Assembly (NCBI GenBank): GCA_050949085.1 | Contig: JBMNFB010000001.1 | Coordinates: 744,001 to 808,000 of the forward strand | Reading direction: 5' to 3' | DNA length: 64,000 bases | Origin: JBMNFB01 sp050949085 | GTDB lineage: Bacteria; Bacillota; UBA994; UBA5500 | Shown here: in pieces, positions 1 through 8,978 of the stretch | Numbering within the stretch: position 1 is the stretch's first letter | Layout: every line of letters starts with the position of its first letter | The notes under the pieces: generated by a model | Database searches by the model: none | The model's input: only the letters and a program-made list of their open reading frames with translations | Told to the model about the DNA's origin: nothing | Program-made: the position numbers and the translations under genes

Positions 1-420
1 AACCGCTCCGACTGCGGGGCCCAATCCAGGCAGTTCGAGCGGGAGTTTGATGGCGCGGAAAGTTCGGTCCTTGATCTGCTGCTCGGCGACCAGAACCGAC
101 CCACTTGCCAGCGTCTCCAAATCACTTGCCTTGTCATGATTTGCCCAATCAGCGGCAAGCACGGAAGTTGCCTCCTGCCCCAGCAACTCGGAGCGCGACT
201 TCCCGATGGCGCGCTCGAGAGCCCGGTTTACCAGCCGATACCTCTGATCCGCCGTCTTGATATAGATCAGCCGATCGTCTGCATCCATGAGAGCCTGGTA
301 GACCTTCTGCAGCGCTGCCACTTCCCCGGTCTTTGCCCGATATCGGTAACACAATACCAGCAAGAGAATCAGGAGTGACAGAGCCGCTACCCAGGGAACA
401 AATATCGATTGCTCGCCCAT
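1..420 (-). CDS. PAS-domain membrane sensor protein, C-terminus cut by window edge
   Basis: Only the first 140 residues are visible; the gene runs off the left edge. Residues 5-25 form one strongly hydrophobic membrane segment (FVPWVAALSLLILLLVLCY), followed by a PAS-type fold beginning near residue 36 (ALMDADDRLIYIKTADQRY, then an NRALERAIGKSRSELLG helix). The last visible residues, GPAVGAV, fit the end of a PAS core. The ATG at 420 is preceded by GAGGTGA with suitable spacing. It is the distal member of a leftward run of c-di-GMP signalling genes, so a GGDEF, HD-GYP or kinase output domain beyond the edge is likely but cannot be seen. Confidence 0.75.
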   Translation of the reverse strand, partial: MGEQSIFVPWVAALSLLILLLVLCYRYRAKTGEVAALQKVYQALMDADDRLIYIKTADQRYRLVNRALERAIGKSRSELLGQEATSVLAADWANHDKASDLETLASGSVLVAEQQIKDRTFRAIKLPLELPGLGPAVGAV

Positions 421-577
421 CTGACTTGATCACCTCATCCAAAATCCAGAGCCGCAATAGCGAATTACTTGTAGAAAGATTATGTATCAAGCAAGAAGTC
501 AAACCAGACGTCACCATTATACACGACTCGTGCAAAATTGCACCAATTAACTGGGCAATTCGAGATGTTAGGCCAAA

Positions 578-2227
578 TCATTGACCTGAGGTATTGTCAG
601 CACGCATTAGCGCTAAGAAGGCATCTACAACCGCGGGATCAAACTTCCGGCCGGCCTGCTTGGCTATCTCTTGCACCGCATCCGGTTCGCTGTACAGCGC
701 CGACGGCTCCGCGCAGCACGTCAGGTCAACGAAATTGTCTGCCACGGCAATGATGCGGGCAAGCAAGGGGATCTCCTCACCACGTAAGCCTTTCGGCAAA
801 CCAGAGCCGTCCCAGCTTTCTTCGTGATACAGGACGGCTTCGGCTATGTCCGCCGTCTCCTCAAATAACTGCAGGATCCGATAACCAACCGTAACATGCT
901 GCGTAGCCGCCAGCTGATCTATGTCCACGAGACGCCCGGCCTTCAGCAGCTGCTCGCTGAGAACGATCTTGCCTATATCATGCAGATAGCCCGCATCCCT
1001 CAGCCTGCGGACATCGTCTTCCCCCAGGTGCAGGATGTACCCCAGCCGCTCACATAGCTGACTTACTCGCTGCGAATGTTCCTTCAGCAGGGGAACTCGC
1101 TGATGCAGCGTATCAATTATGCTCCCGATCAGCTCAGCATTGGTAACTGAGCGCTGCAGCGTCTTCTGCAGGTACATCTCGCTCTCCGCGTCGCGGAATA
1201 CAGCAGCCATTTCCTGAGCTGGCTCGGTCTTAGAGGCAACACCCAGTGAGATGCTGCCCCTGATGGCCATCACTTTCTCGCGGGCGACGTCTTCCTGGAT
1301 CTTGATGGCCAGCTGGCGAGCTTCATCCAGCCCGGTCCCGGGCAAGATCAGGGCAAATTCGTCTCCACCGATGCGGGCGGCGAGAGCATGCTCTCGACAG
1401 ACCCGCCTGAAGACCTCACCAACCTTGCGGATCAGCTCATCTCCTGCCGCATGTCCAAACACATCGTTGGTAAGCTTCAAGCCGTTCACATCGGCCAGAA
1501 TCAGCGACACAGGAAACTCGTTCTCCATGTTCTGCAACCCGGCCTCGAAGGAGGACCGATTGTACAACCCGGTTACTGGATCATGGAGGCTGAGGTACTT
1601 GATCTGAGCTTCCGCCTGCTTCCGTTCAGTGATATCGGTAAAACTGACGACACCACCGACGACTTTCCCGTCCACTAGCTGCGGATACGAGGCGTATTCT
1701 ACGTCAAAGTGACTGCCGTCCGCCCGCCAGAAAACCTCATCATCTACTCTAGCACCCGTTCCTGTAAGCAGGGTCTGGTAGATGCTGCATTCTTCGAGGG
1801 GCATAGGCGTACCATCCCGCCGACTGTGATGAATCAGTGAATGGACCTGCTTACCTATCAGCTGGGCGGCGTCTGCGTATCCCAGCATCCGCAGGAAGCT
1901 GGCATTGCAGAATGTGCATCGCCCATCCACGTCTACACCGAAAATCGCCTCGGCCGTTGAATCGAGGATCAGCTGCAGCTTCGCTTCATGCTCAGCCAGC
2001 CGCTGGTTGGCCTGCTCTAACTCGGCTCCCCTCTGCCGAGTCTCTCCTCTGCTGGCCATCAACTCCTTGAGGCTTCGGGTCAGCATGAAAAGAGCTGCGG
2101 CCAGAATAAACAGTAGCCCACCCAGGGCCGCATGGAAGAAGTGCATCACCTCTTCGGAAACGGTGATCAATGCAAAGAATAGCAGGCTCCCCAAGAAAGC
2201 AGGAACCAGGACTAGATACTTTTTCAT
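578..2227 (-). CDS. Membrane PAS-GGDEF-HD-GYP protein (c-di-GMP turnover)
   Basis: A 549-residue signalling protein. Two hydrophobic helices lie at residues 4-25 and 35-50, a coiled linker follows, then a PAS domain (about 75-195, ending FTDITERKQAE), a GGDEF domain (about 200-360, start signature LHDPVTGLYNRSSFEAG, active-site motif RIGGDEFALIL) and a C-terminal HD-GYP domain (HDIGK, then HEESWDGSGLPKGL). The GGDEF motif is intact, so diguanylate cyclase activity is plausible; HD-GYP domains hydrolyse c-di-GMP. In the HD-GYP part the usual HHE is YHE and GYP reads GLP, so hydrolysis may be altered. ATG 2227 was chosen because GGGGGGAG precedes it. It lies 83 bp downstream of the EAL gene and upstream of the PAS gene on the same strand, probably one functional unit. 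Confidence 0.88.
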   Translation of the reverse strand: MKKYLVLVPAFLGSLLFFALITVSEEVMHFFHAALGGLLFILAAALFMLTRSLKELMASRGETRQRGAELEQANQRLAEHEAKLQLILDSTAEAIFGVDVDGRCTFCNASFLRMLGYADAAQLIGKQVHSLIHHSRRDGTPMPLEECSIYQTLLTGTGARVDDEVFWRADGSHFDVEYASYPQLVDGKVVGGVVSFTDITERKQAEAQIKYLSLHDPVTGLYNRSSFEAGLQNMENEFPVSLILADVNGLKLTNDVFGHAAGDELIRKVGEVFRRVCREHALAARIGGDEFALILPGTGLDEARQLAIKIQEDVAREKVMAIRGSISLGVASKTEPAQEMAAVFRDAESEMYLQKTLQRSVTNAELIGSIIDTLHQRVPLLKEHSQRVSQLCERLGYILHLGEDDVRRLRDAGYLHDIGKIVLSEQLLKAGRLVDIDQLAATQHVTVGYRILQLFEETADIAEAVLYHEESWDGSGLPKGLRGEEIPLLARIIAVADNFVDLTCCAEPSALYSEPDAVQEIAKQAGRKFDPAVVDAFLALMRADNTSGQ

Positions 2228-2310
2228 GGCTCCCCCCAATCACGTCGTGAAGACCGGACCTTAGGTTCCGTAATCAGTGTTGACCAGAGTGAGGCCCGGC
2301 CCCCTGTGCG

Positions 2311-4572
2311 CTAGCCTGCTGGTCGGTTATGGCTGTTGACCAGAGCCAGAACTTCGGACTCTGGCAAGGGTCTGCTGAGCAGATAGCCCTGCATGTAGTT
2401 GCAGTGGTGCTGTCGCAGGTACTGGAGCTGCTGTTCCACCTCGACACCTTCGGCAACCACATACTTGCCCAGGCGATGCGCCATGGCCGTAATGTCACCG
2501 AGTAGCAGCTGATCCGGCTCGCTGGTCAACACGCTGTCAACAAACGCCTTGTCAATCTTGATGCCGTTGACATGCAGGTTGCCGATACGCGCATAGGAGG
2601 AATAGCCGGTTCCGTAGTCATCGATGACCACATGGATACCCTGCTCGGTCAGTTCGCGAAGCCGCTGGTTAATGGGGCCATATTCATCCAGCATCAATGA
2701 TTCGGTGATCTCGATGACCAGGTTGTGCGGGTTGACTCCAGTCTCTTCGACGATCTGCAGCAAGTCGGTAACAAACCCGTCTACCAGCAGCTGCGCAATG
2801 GAGATATTCACCGAAACCTTGAGGCAGCCGCCATAATCTGCCTCGAGACGGTGCAGGAAGCGGCAGGCAAGGCGCAGGATCTCCTGTCCCAGGGGGATGA
2901 TCAAGCGGGTCCGCTCGGCAATAGGGATAAACTCCAGGGGCGAAATTGCTCCCAGCTCATCGCTATGCACACGAGCCAGAGCCTCCAGGGCCACGATTCG
3001 GTTGCTGTGCAACTCGACAATCGGCTGGTAGACCAGATAGAGGCGACTATCTCCCTGACCGCTGAGAATCTCCTGCAGCTTCTGCTCGATCAGCTCTTGA
3101 CGCAGGAAGCTTTCTTCCATGGCCCGATCGAAGAAGCGATATCCAGACTGGCTCTGGCGGGCGGCATCGGCGGCGATGGCTGCCTGCCTGATCAGCTGAT
3201 CGGCGTCACGCTGAGATTCGCCGTTGAACTCGACGACGCCGATGCCCACATTAGCATTGACGGCAGGCATCGGTCCATTGGCACAACTGAGAATCTGGTC
3301 GGCGATGGAAACCAGATCAGCCTGATGCTGATAGGATTCAACCAGAATCAAGAAACGCCCCAAGCCCAGATAGAAAAGCGGATGACACTGCCCCACAGAC
3401 TGGCACAGGCTGGTAGAGCAGTGCCTCGCCAGATCGTTGCCGTACTGCAGGCTAAAAGTCTGGCTCAACCGCAGCGCTTGATTATCCACCAGCAGGATTG
3501 CGCGCTTCTTCTGCCCTCGCTCACGTTCGCGCCTGGCAGCGTCTACAAACTCGGCCAACTGCAGCTGGTTAGGCAAACCTGTCACCGGGTCGAAATAAGA
3601 GCGGTAGACTAGCTCGCGGTCCTTCTGGTAGTTGAGATGTACGACGCCCAACGCGATGATCGCCCCGCCAGCGAGAATGCCGCTAGCAACCAGGTTCACC
3701 CGGTGGATCATCTGGCTGGCGCTGGCCAAGGAATAGGTCATGCTCAGGGTTCCAATCTTCTGTCCTTCAACAGAGATCGGCAACAGGACCTGATAGACGT
3801 GTTCTCCGTCGTGGACAGTTCGTTCCGCATATTCCTGATCAGCCAGGATCGCCGCCTTGGCCTCATCGGAGAGCCACTCGTCCGAGATTCCTGGATGCGA
3901 GGAACTGGCAACTAACTGCATGTCGTTGTTCAGAAAGCTGATGCAGTGGATGAAGTCCGTCTGCGCCATCTCTTTCAACAGGTACTCAACCTCAAAATGC
4001 CCCAGAAACTGCTGGACGGTCTCAGCCCGAACACCGACCTGAACAAACCCGCCGTCCTCGTGCTGGAAATACGCATATTTGTAGTAGGTATCAGACTCGG
4101 TGTCCCTGCGGATTTCCTCCACGTGCTGGGTGGCTCCACTCTGCATGAAGTCATAGACGGGGTGGCCCGGGAGGGCTTTCCAGCCTTTGTACAGCTCGTT
4201 GGTGCAGATGATCTCCCCAGCGGCGTTGTAGTAGAAGATCTGGTCAACCTGCAGCGAATTGGCCAGTCGAGCCAGGAATTCGTCACATATCCCAGTGTCC
4301 TGTGGCACAGAGTTGAGCACCATCGAGCCGGCAGCCGTCAGCTTCTCCACCAGCAGAGCATCGATCAGCTCGGTGGCCTCCGCCGATCTGGAAAGCGACT
4401 GCGCATAGCCAGTGGCCAAACGATATGACTCATCGCGCGCCCTTCGATACGCGAAACCGCGTATCGCCTCGCCCACCAGGAAGAGCGACGCAAGTGCTGC
4501 CAGCAAGATCAGAGTTACAGGTAACAGATAATCTTTCCAGGTTATTTGCCTGGGACCGAATCTATGGGTCAA
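2311..4572 (-). CDS. Membrane sensor with degenerate GGDEF and intact EAL domain (c-di-GMP phosphodiesterase)
   Basis: About 753 residues. An N-terminal membrane helix (YLLPVTLILLAALASLFLVG) and a second near residue 325 flank an extracytoplasmic Cache-like sensory region of roughly 270 residues. A GGDEF-fold domain follows (FDPVTGLPNQLQLAEF), but its catalytic motif reads GLGRF instead of GGDEF, so cyclase activity is unlikely and a regulatory role is inferred. The EAL domain is complete: EALAR, VNIS, EITES, IDDYGTGYSS, KIDK, VAEGVE and GYLLSRP are all present, as in active phosphodiesterases. The start is uncertain: TTG 4572 is six bases after a run of nine G that could serve as Shine-Dalgarno; TTG 4578 and TTG 4647 are in-frame alternatives. 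Confidence 0.87.
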   Translation of the reverse strand: MTHRFGPRQITWKDYLLPVTLILLAALASLFLVGEAIRGFAYRRARDESYRLATGYAQSLSRSAEATELIDALLVEKLTAAGSMVLNSVPQDTGICDEFLARLANSLQVDQIFYYNAAGEIICTNELYKGWKALPGHPVYDFMQSGATQHVEEIRRDTESDTYYKYAYFQHEDGGFVQVGVRAETVQQFLGHFEVEYLLKEMAQTDFIHCISFLNNDMQLVASSSHPGISDEWLSDEAKAAILADQEYAERTVHDGEHVYQVLLPISVEGQKIGTLSMTYSLASASQMIHRVNLVASGILAGGAIIALGVVHLNYQKDRELVYRSYFDPVTGLPNQLQLAEFVDAARRERERGQKKRAILLVDNQALRLSQTFSLQYGNDLARHCSTSLCQSVGQCHPLFYLGLGRFLILVESYQHQADLVSIADQILSCANGPMPAVNANVGIGVVEFNGESQRDADQLIRQAAIAADAARQSQSGYRFFDRAMEESFLRQELIEQKLQEILSGQGDSRLYLVYQPIVELHSNRIVALEALARVHSDELGAISPLEFIPIAERTRLIIPLGQEILRLACRFLHRLEADYGGCLKVSVNISIAQLLVDGFVTDLLQIVEETGVNPHNLVIEITESLMLDEYGPINQRLRELTEQGIHVVIDDYGTGYSSYARIGNLHVNGIKIDKAFVDSVLTSEPDQLLLGDITAMAHRLGKYVVAEGVEVEQQLQYLRQHHCNYMQGYLLSRPLPESEVLALVNSHNRPAG

Positions 4573-4578
4573 CTCCAA

Positions 4579-4587
4579 CCCCCCCCC
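4579..4587 (-). repeat. Nine-G homopolymer at the start of the EAL gene
   Basis: Nine consecutive C on the given strand read as G9 on the coding strand, immediately upstream of the chosen TTG start. It is probably the ribosome-binding region. Homopolymers of this length can vary by slippage, which would change Shine-Dalgarno spacing, or the frame if translation starts at TTG 4647. Confidence 0.6.
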
Positions 4588-4848
4588 AGAGGTGCAGTAG
4601 ATGACAGAGTCTATATAGATTTGGTCTATTCTCCGTAATCGTAACAATTCCTGCTAGCGATTGCACTGAATTTGCCCAATCGAGGTAACTGACACCATAG
4701 TAAGACGGCGAAGATCGGACAGGCGTCGACACCGTAATGGCTGGCGGATCGAAGTCCGGCGAAATATGCGGGGGCGAGAGAGGAAAACTAATACGGAACG
4801 CGAATAATCTATAGCTAGAGAGCATTAAGAGAGGGGGCGTCTCCTATA

Positions 4849-5406
4849 GTGCAGGAATACGCTGTCGCCATTTTTGCCGGCGGCTGCTTCTGGTGCATGA
4901 TCTCTCCTTTTGACGTATTGGAGGGGATTCTGGAAGTAAAGTCAGGCTATATTGGCGGGACGATTGAAAACCCGACTTACCAGCAGGTAAGGTCGGGCCA
5001 ATCCGGGCATTACGAGGCGGTCCGCATCAAATACGACCCGCGAGTCATCAGCTATGAAAAGCTGCTCAGGGCGTTCTGGATGCAGATAGACCCCACAGAT
5101 GATGGCGGCCAATTCCATGACCGGGGTCCGTCCTATCGCACGGCCATTTTCTATACGACACCCGAGCAGAAGGAGCAAGCCGAAGCCTCGCGGCGCGAGC
5201 TGGATGCTTCCGGTCGCTTCCCCGCCCCCATTGTCACCCAGATCCTGCCGGCCACCACTTTCTACGAGGCTGAGGAGCACCACCAGGACTTCTACAGAAA
5301 ACAGCCGGAGGAATATCAGGCCGACCGCAAGCGATCGGGACGGGATGAGTTTATTCGCAAACACTGGGGAGATGAGTACTGGAAGATCTTTGAGCCGGAG
5401 GATTGA
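4849..5406 (+). CDS. msrA: Peptide-methionine (S)-S-oxide reductase MsrA
   Basis: Reduces methionine-S-sulfoxide in proteins and free methionine in the cytoplasm. The 185-residue length is normal for MsrA. The catalytic signature AGGCFWC lies at residues 10-16, followed by the conserved SGYIGG (about 36-41) and the YHQ-like substrate region (EEHHQDFYRKQPEEYQ). The catalytic residue is an ordinary Cys codon, not UGA, although this genome decodes selenocysteine and MsrA selenoproteins are known. GTG 4849 is preceded by GAGGGGG at slightly long spacing. No msrB is fused or adjacent. It is transcribed divergently from the EAL gene. Confidence 0.95.
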   Translation: MQEYAVAIFAGGCFWCMISPFDVLEGILEVKSGYIGGTIENPTYQQVRSGQSGHYEAVRIKYDPRVISYEKLLRAFWMQIDPTDDGGQFHDRGPSYRTAIFYTTPEQKEQAEASRRELDASGRFPAPIVTQILPATTFYEAEEHHQDFYRKQPEEYQADRKRSGRDEFIRKHWGDEYWKIFEPED

Positions 5407-5501
5407 GTACGCCTGTCAGCTCGGGTAAAGCGCGGCACTATTTGGTGGGCGCTGATCCCTATGTTGTAAAAAGTCAGCAAATTGTGCTATGGTAAATACG
5501 C

Positions 5502-5507
5502 TATAAT
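5502..5507 (+). promoter_or_regulatory. Probable -10 element for ilvE
   Basis: A perfect TATAAT lies 36 bp before the ilvE start. No good -35 hexamer is found at 16-18 bp, so only the -10 is claimed. Confidence 0.45.
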
Positions 5508-5542
5508 ATTATCAAGGCTAACACTCTAAAGGAGGAATCTTG

Positions 5543-6565
5543 ATGACAAAGGTCAACATCGACTGGAGCAAACTCGGGTTCGGCTACATGAAGACTCCCT
5601 ACCGTTACATCTCCTACTGGAAAGATGGTCAATGGGATGAGGGACAGCTGATAACCGACAACGTGCTACATATCAGCGAGGGATCCACGGCCTTGCATTA
5701 CGGTCAGCAGGCCTTTGAAGGGATGAAGGCCTACACCGCCAAGAATGGAGACATCCAGCTCTTCCGTCCTGACCGCAATGCTGCCCGCTTGCAGGATACC
5801 TGCGACAGATTGTTGATGCCGAAGTTCCCCATTGAACGCTTTGTCGATGCCTGCAAACAGGTAGTCAGAGCCAATCGGGAATATGTTCCGCCTTACGGCA
5901 CCGGAGCTTCACTCTACATCCGTCCGTACATGATCGGCGTCGGTGACAATCTGGGTGTGCGTCCCGCTTCAGAATATATCTTCTCGATTTTCGTTGCGCC
6001 GGTCGGCCCCTACTTCAAAGGTGGCATGAAACCGGTCAACTTCGTCACCACCGATTATGACCGGGCCGCGCCCAACGGAACTGGCGCAGCCAAAGTTGGC
6101 GGGAACTACGCCGGCAGCCTGTTACCGCACGAAGAGGCTGTGAAGCGCGGCTTTGCCGACTGCATCTACCTCGATCCGCAGACCCATACGAAGATCGAGG
6201 AAGTGGGGGCAGCCAACTTCTTCGGCATCACCCACGATGACAAGTTTGTGACCCCGCGATCCCCGTCCATCCTGCCCAGCATCACAAAGTACTCCCTGCT
6301 GCATGTGGCCAAGGAGTATCTGGGTATGGAAGTCGAGGAGCGCGATGTTTACATCGACAAACTGGATGAGTTCAAGGAAGCCGGCGCCTGCGGCACCGCC
6401 GCAGTGATCACGCCGATCGGCGGCATCGAGCACAAGGGCAAGATGCACGTCTTCTACAGCGAGACCGAAGTCGGCCCTGTCACCAGGAAGCTCTACGAAA
6501 CGCTGGTGGGCATCCAGCTGGGAGAGATCGAGGCACCGGAAGGCTGGATCGTGAAGGTAGACTAA
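5543..6565 (+). CDS. ilvE: Branched-chain amino acid aminotransferase
   Basis: A PLP-dependent fold-type IV transaminase that interconverts Leu/Ile/Val and their 2-oxo acids using 2-oxoglutarate/glutamate. At 340 residues it matches the longer IlvE type. Recognisable segments are ALHYGQQAFEGMKAY near the N-terminus, RPYMIGVGDNLGV, the region around the Schiff-base Lys (GAAKVGGNYAGSLL) and EVGAANFFGI. The start is ATG 5543, seven bases after AGGAGG; an in-frame TTG at 5540 is less well spaced. It is a single-gene unit with a strong terminator downstream. Confidence 0.95.
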   Translation: MTKVNIDWSKLGFGYMKTPYRYISYWKDGQWDEGQLITDNVLHISEGSTALHYGQQAFEGMKAYTAKNGDIQLFRPDRNAARLQDTCDRLLMPKFPIERFVDACKQVVRANREYVPPYGTGASLYIRPYMIGVGDNLGVRPASEYIFSIFVAPVGPYFKGGMKPVNFVTTDYDRAAPNGTGAAKVGGNYAGSLLPHEEAVKRGFADCIYLDPQTHTKIEEVGAANFFGITHDDKFVTPRSPSILPSITKYSLLHVAKEYLGMEVEERDVYIDKLDEFKEAGACGTAAVITPIGGIEHKGKMHVFYSETEVGPVTRKLYETLVGIQLGEIEAPEGWIVKVD

Positions 6566-6588
6566 GTATAGAAGAGGAATCGCAAACC

Positions 6589-6628
6589 GAGAGCCGGGGA
6601 GTTGACTGCTGTCAACCGCCCGGCTCTC
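6589..6628 (+). terminator. Rho-independent terminator after ilvE
   Basis: A 10-bp GC-rich stem (6589-6598 with 6619-6628) encloses an inner 6-bp hairpin (GTTGAC/GTCAAC). It is followed by a short pyrimidine-rich stretch, 24 bp after the ilvE stop codon. Confidence 0.75.
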
Positions 6629-6735
6629 TCTTGTGCGCTCCAGGCTTGCATATCAGAAACGCAAATTTTGTGGCCTACCTAGAAGGGCGCCTGGTACTGG
6701 CAGCGAATAGTACCACGACAAGGAGGTAGATTTGC

Positions 6736-7353
6736 ATGGCCCAATCATTGAAGCAGTCTTTTGATCGCCTGTACCAAATGGATGCCCTGCAGCGCACGCT
6801 GGTGGTCTGGCTAGCTTTTCAGCTAATCCTCTGGCTGACATTCGGCATCGGCTACCTGCTGAATCAGGATGCGTGGATTGATGTGCCCGCGGTGCCGCCC
6901 TCGTCTGCGGCGGAGGGTGGCTGGTTAGGCACGCTGCTGTACATAGTGATCAGCAACTCCATCGTGCTGGCGCTGATCGTGGGCGGCAACCTGTTCGTCC
7001 GCTTCGGTCCGGTAACCCCTGGGATGCTGGTGCTGCTGGTTCAGGCAGTCAGCATCGGTTGGCTGGCTGGAACCAACGGGTTTGAGGTCCCGTTCACCAG
7101 TGTGGCGTTAGCCAACGCCCAGTTCCTGCGGGTAGGGCTTTGGGAAACGACTGCCTACGCAGTTGGTTGTGCCCTCACCCTGCCGAAGTCACTGCTAATC
7201 GCCGATGGTCTCTTCGCCCGGGAATGGACCGAGCAGCGCAAGCTGAAGGACCTCCGTTTCTCCAGTTCGGAAAAGGGCCTGGCGCTAGTCATAGCGCTCA
7301 CTCTGATCGGTGCAGCACTGGTGGAGACGATCTATCTGACATGCTCCACATGA
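6736..7353 (+). CDS. Integral membrane protein, SpoIIM/DUF95-like
   Basis: A 205-residue protein with about five hydrophobic segments (residues 21-42, 66-86, 94-115, about 137-157, 184-202). The order of short motifs resembles the SpoIIM/DUF95 family: a membrane helix starting NSIVLALIVGG, then FGPVTPGML, a TNG turn, and GLWETTAYAV at the position of the family's G-x-x-E-x-x-A motif. SpoIIM takes part in the engulfment machinery in sporulating Firmicutes, but DUF95 proteins also have other roles, so the function is only inferred. Start ATG 6736 follows AAGGAGGTA. Monocistronic, with its own terminator. Confidence 0.6.
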   Translation: MAQSLKQSFDRLYQMDALQRTLVVWLAFQLILWLTFGIGYLLNQDAWIDVPAVPPSSAAEGGWLGTLLYIVISNSIVLALIVGGNLFVRFGPVTPGMLVLLVQAVSIGWLAGTNGFEVPFTSVALANAQFLRVGLWETTAYAVGCALTLPKSLLIADGLFAREWTEQRKLKDLRFSSSEKGLALVIALTLIGAALVETIYLTCST

Positions 7354-7410
7354 TAGGATGCGATGACTCGCCGGGCTGGCGAGACTAAACTAGTCTTTGC
7401 GGAAAATTGG

Positions 7411-7439
7411 CGCTCCCCCGGGGACCGGAGGAGCGTTTT
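7411..7439. terminator. Bidirectional terminator between convergent genes
   Basis: CGCTCC/GGAGCG stem (7411-7416 with 7430-7435) followed by TTTT on the plus strand and preceded by AAAA on the same strand, so it can serve both the SpoIIM-like gene and the SRPBCC gene. Confidence 0.75.
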
Positions 7440-7440
7440 C

Positions 7441-7959
7441 TTATGGCTTTCTTGCCTGGCTTGATTCAGTTACAGCCTCCTGCTGGGCATACATCCTGTG
7501 CAGCTCTTCCCAACGCCCCCACGGGAAATCAACGTAGTGCCCAGCCAAGGCCTGGGGTACCCCCTCCAAGTGGGTGTGCCAGCCTGCCAGCAGGTTGGCC
7601 CGGTCGGCGCACGGGGGCAGACTGTGGATCAGAACCAGCTGACAGCCATCCGGCTCAGCGTGCAGCTCCCAACGTACCAACGTCTCCTCCCCATCGGGGA
7701 ACTCCCAGGTATACTCCAGCAGAACCGGCTCTTGCACCTGCACAATACGCCCTTGATTCACATGCCCGGTGTTCTCAAACTTAAGCTGCAGCCGGCTGCC
7801 GGGAATCAGCTCCCACGAGGGAACCGCCAACCATCTGGCCAGAAGCTCGTGTTCAGTCAGCGTCGCCCACACCTCGTCCACTGTAGCTGCAAGCTTAGTC
7901 GTTAGCCGCAGCGAGTTGCCATCTACGCCTCCTACGACCTTGCTGCTCATCTCCTCCAC
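7441..7959 (-). CDS. SRPBCC / AHSA1-type ligand-binding fold protein
   Basis: A 172-residue protein of the START-like SRPBCC superfamily. The pattern is typical: a beta-strand followed by VDEVWATLTEHELLARWL, then GSRLQLKF, GRIVQVQEPVLLEYTW, TLVRWELH and a long C-terminal helix (LAGWHTHLEGVPQALAG). Members bind hydrophobic ligands or act with Hsp90-like partners; the ligand here is unknown. No signal peptide or membrane segment. GTG 7959 is preceded by AGGAAAGG; ATG 7950 (GGAGGAG directly upstream) is an alternative. Confidence 0.8.
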   Translation of the reverse strand: MEEMSSKVVGGVDGNSLRLTTKLAATVDEVWATLTEHELLARWLAVPSWELIPGSRLQLKFENTGHVNQGRIVQVQEPVLLEYTWEFPDGEETLVRWELHAEPDGCQLVLIHSLPPCADRANLLAGWHTHLEGVPQALAGHYVDFPWGRWEELHRMYAQQEAVTESSQARKP

Positions 7960-8143
7960 CCTTTCCTATCACTTCGCCCAGCTTTCGCTGGTGGCAAGCC
8001 GACAGACTGGTACTAGATTCGCTTCCCTGCTGGCTATTCCCTGCAGCCTCAGCGGTTGGAGCCTACTGTTCATGCCACAGAACACCGCCCATAAGAAAAC
8101 ATGGCACGAGTAGCTGAACTATCCCCTGCCATGCTCCATCTCC

Positions 8144-8899
8144 CTAGCGTGGAACGATATGCAGCAGCGAGCGAAAGACCACCTGATCCTGCGCTTCGTT
8201 AACTCCCTCGACGTAGATCGAGCCACCGTCAGCGTGAGCAGCTTCCTTACGCAAGAGGATCGTGTCACGTGGCAGAGCCTCGTTGACAAAGTTGATCTCG
8301 ATAGACGTGGCTTGATACCGGCGGTGATCCTCGATACGGAAGCAATCCATCACAAAATCCACATACCTGGAGTTGTTCAGGTGGCCGTTGAGATCGATAT
8401 CGCTGTAGCCAATGTTGCGCTGATAGACCGGAACCAGTTCGCCTGCGGGCGACTGGAGTTTCCTCAGTCGGCTATCGATGGCGCGCTCGCCAGCTGCAAA
8501 GTTGATCTGTGCTATCTGGTCGCAGCGCCGCAGGCGCCGCTTCTTGGTATCGATCAGAGCCCAGGTGGCTACCGCCCGTGCAACCGGCTCGCCTGCTGCA
8601 TCCAGAACGAGGGAGTGCCGCTCGAACTCATACTTGCTCGCCGGCAACAACCAGGTGCTTACAGTGACCGCCTCATCCCAAACCGGGTAACGGACCACGT
8701 CGGCGCGCATGCGCAGCACGACCCGCGCCAGGCCGAGGTCGTCCAGCAGCTTCATCTCGGATCGCAGTTGCTCGGCGGCCGCCTGCGTAGCTGCATCCTG
8801 CAAGTAGTCAAAGAGGCCGCTGAGCCGCAGTCGGCCGCTGAAGTCGACATCCGACAGCCCCACCTGGCAGCTCACGCTATAGACTGCACACTTCTTCAT
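8144..8899 (-). CDS. Acyl-ACP thioesterase (FatA/FatB type)
   Basis: A 251-residue double hot-dog protein that hydrolyses acyl-ACP to release free fatty acids. The N-terminal hot-dog helix region is SGLFDYLQDAATQAA, and the hallmark DIDLNGHLNNSRYVDF appears in the second hot-dog, with the catalytic Asn and His of NxHxN-type thioesterases. WALIDTKKRRLRR is also typical. ATG 8899 was preferred over an upstream GTG because a TATAAT -10 box lies between them (8930-8935) and GGGGGG lies at usable distance. It is the downstream neighbour of the methyltransferase gene but is read away from it with its own promoter. Confidence 0.88.
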   Translation of the reverse strand: MKKCAVYSVSCQVGLSDVDFSGRLRLSGLFDYLQDAATQAAAEQLRSEMKLLDDLGLARVVLRMRADVVRYPVWDEAVTVSTWLLPASKYEFERHSLVLDAAGEPVARAVATWALIDTKKRRLRRCDQIAQINFAAGERAIDSRLRKLQSPAGELVPVYQRNIGYSDIDLNGHLNNSRYVDFVMDCFRIEDHRRYQATSIEINFVNEALPRDTILLRKEAAHADGGSIYVEGVNEAQDQVVFRSLLHIVPR

Positions 8900-8929
8900 C
8901 CAGTTCCCCCCGATGCGTTGCATACAGCC

Positions 8930-8935
8930 ATTATA
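8930..8935 (-). promoter_or_regulatory. -10 element of the acyl-ACP thioesterase gene
   Basis: A perfect TATAAT on the minus strand, with a GTTAAT-like -35 sixteen bases upstream. It decides the gene start, because transcripts from it would not include the in-frame GTG at 8938. Confidence 0.55.
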
Positions 8936-8978
8936 CACTATCGTCGAGGGGATTAACCGGACCCAGGCCAGGTGTTGG

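Noticed and set aside
4849..5406. MsrA as a selenoprotein
   Set aside because: The catalytic residue in GCFWC is a normal Cys codon.
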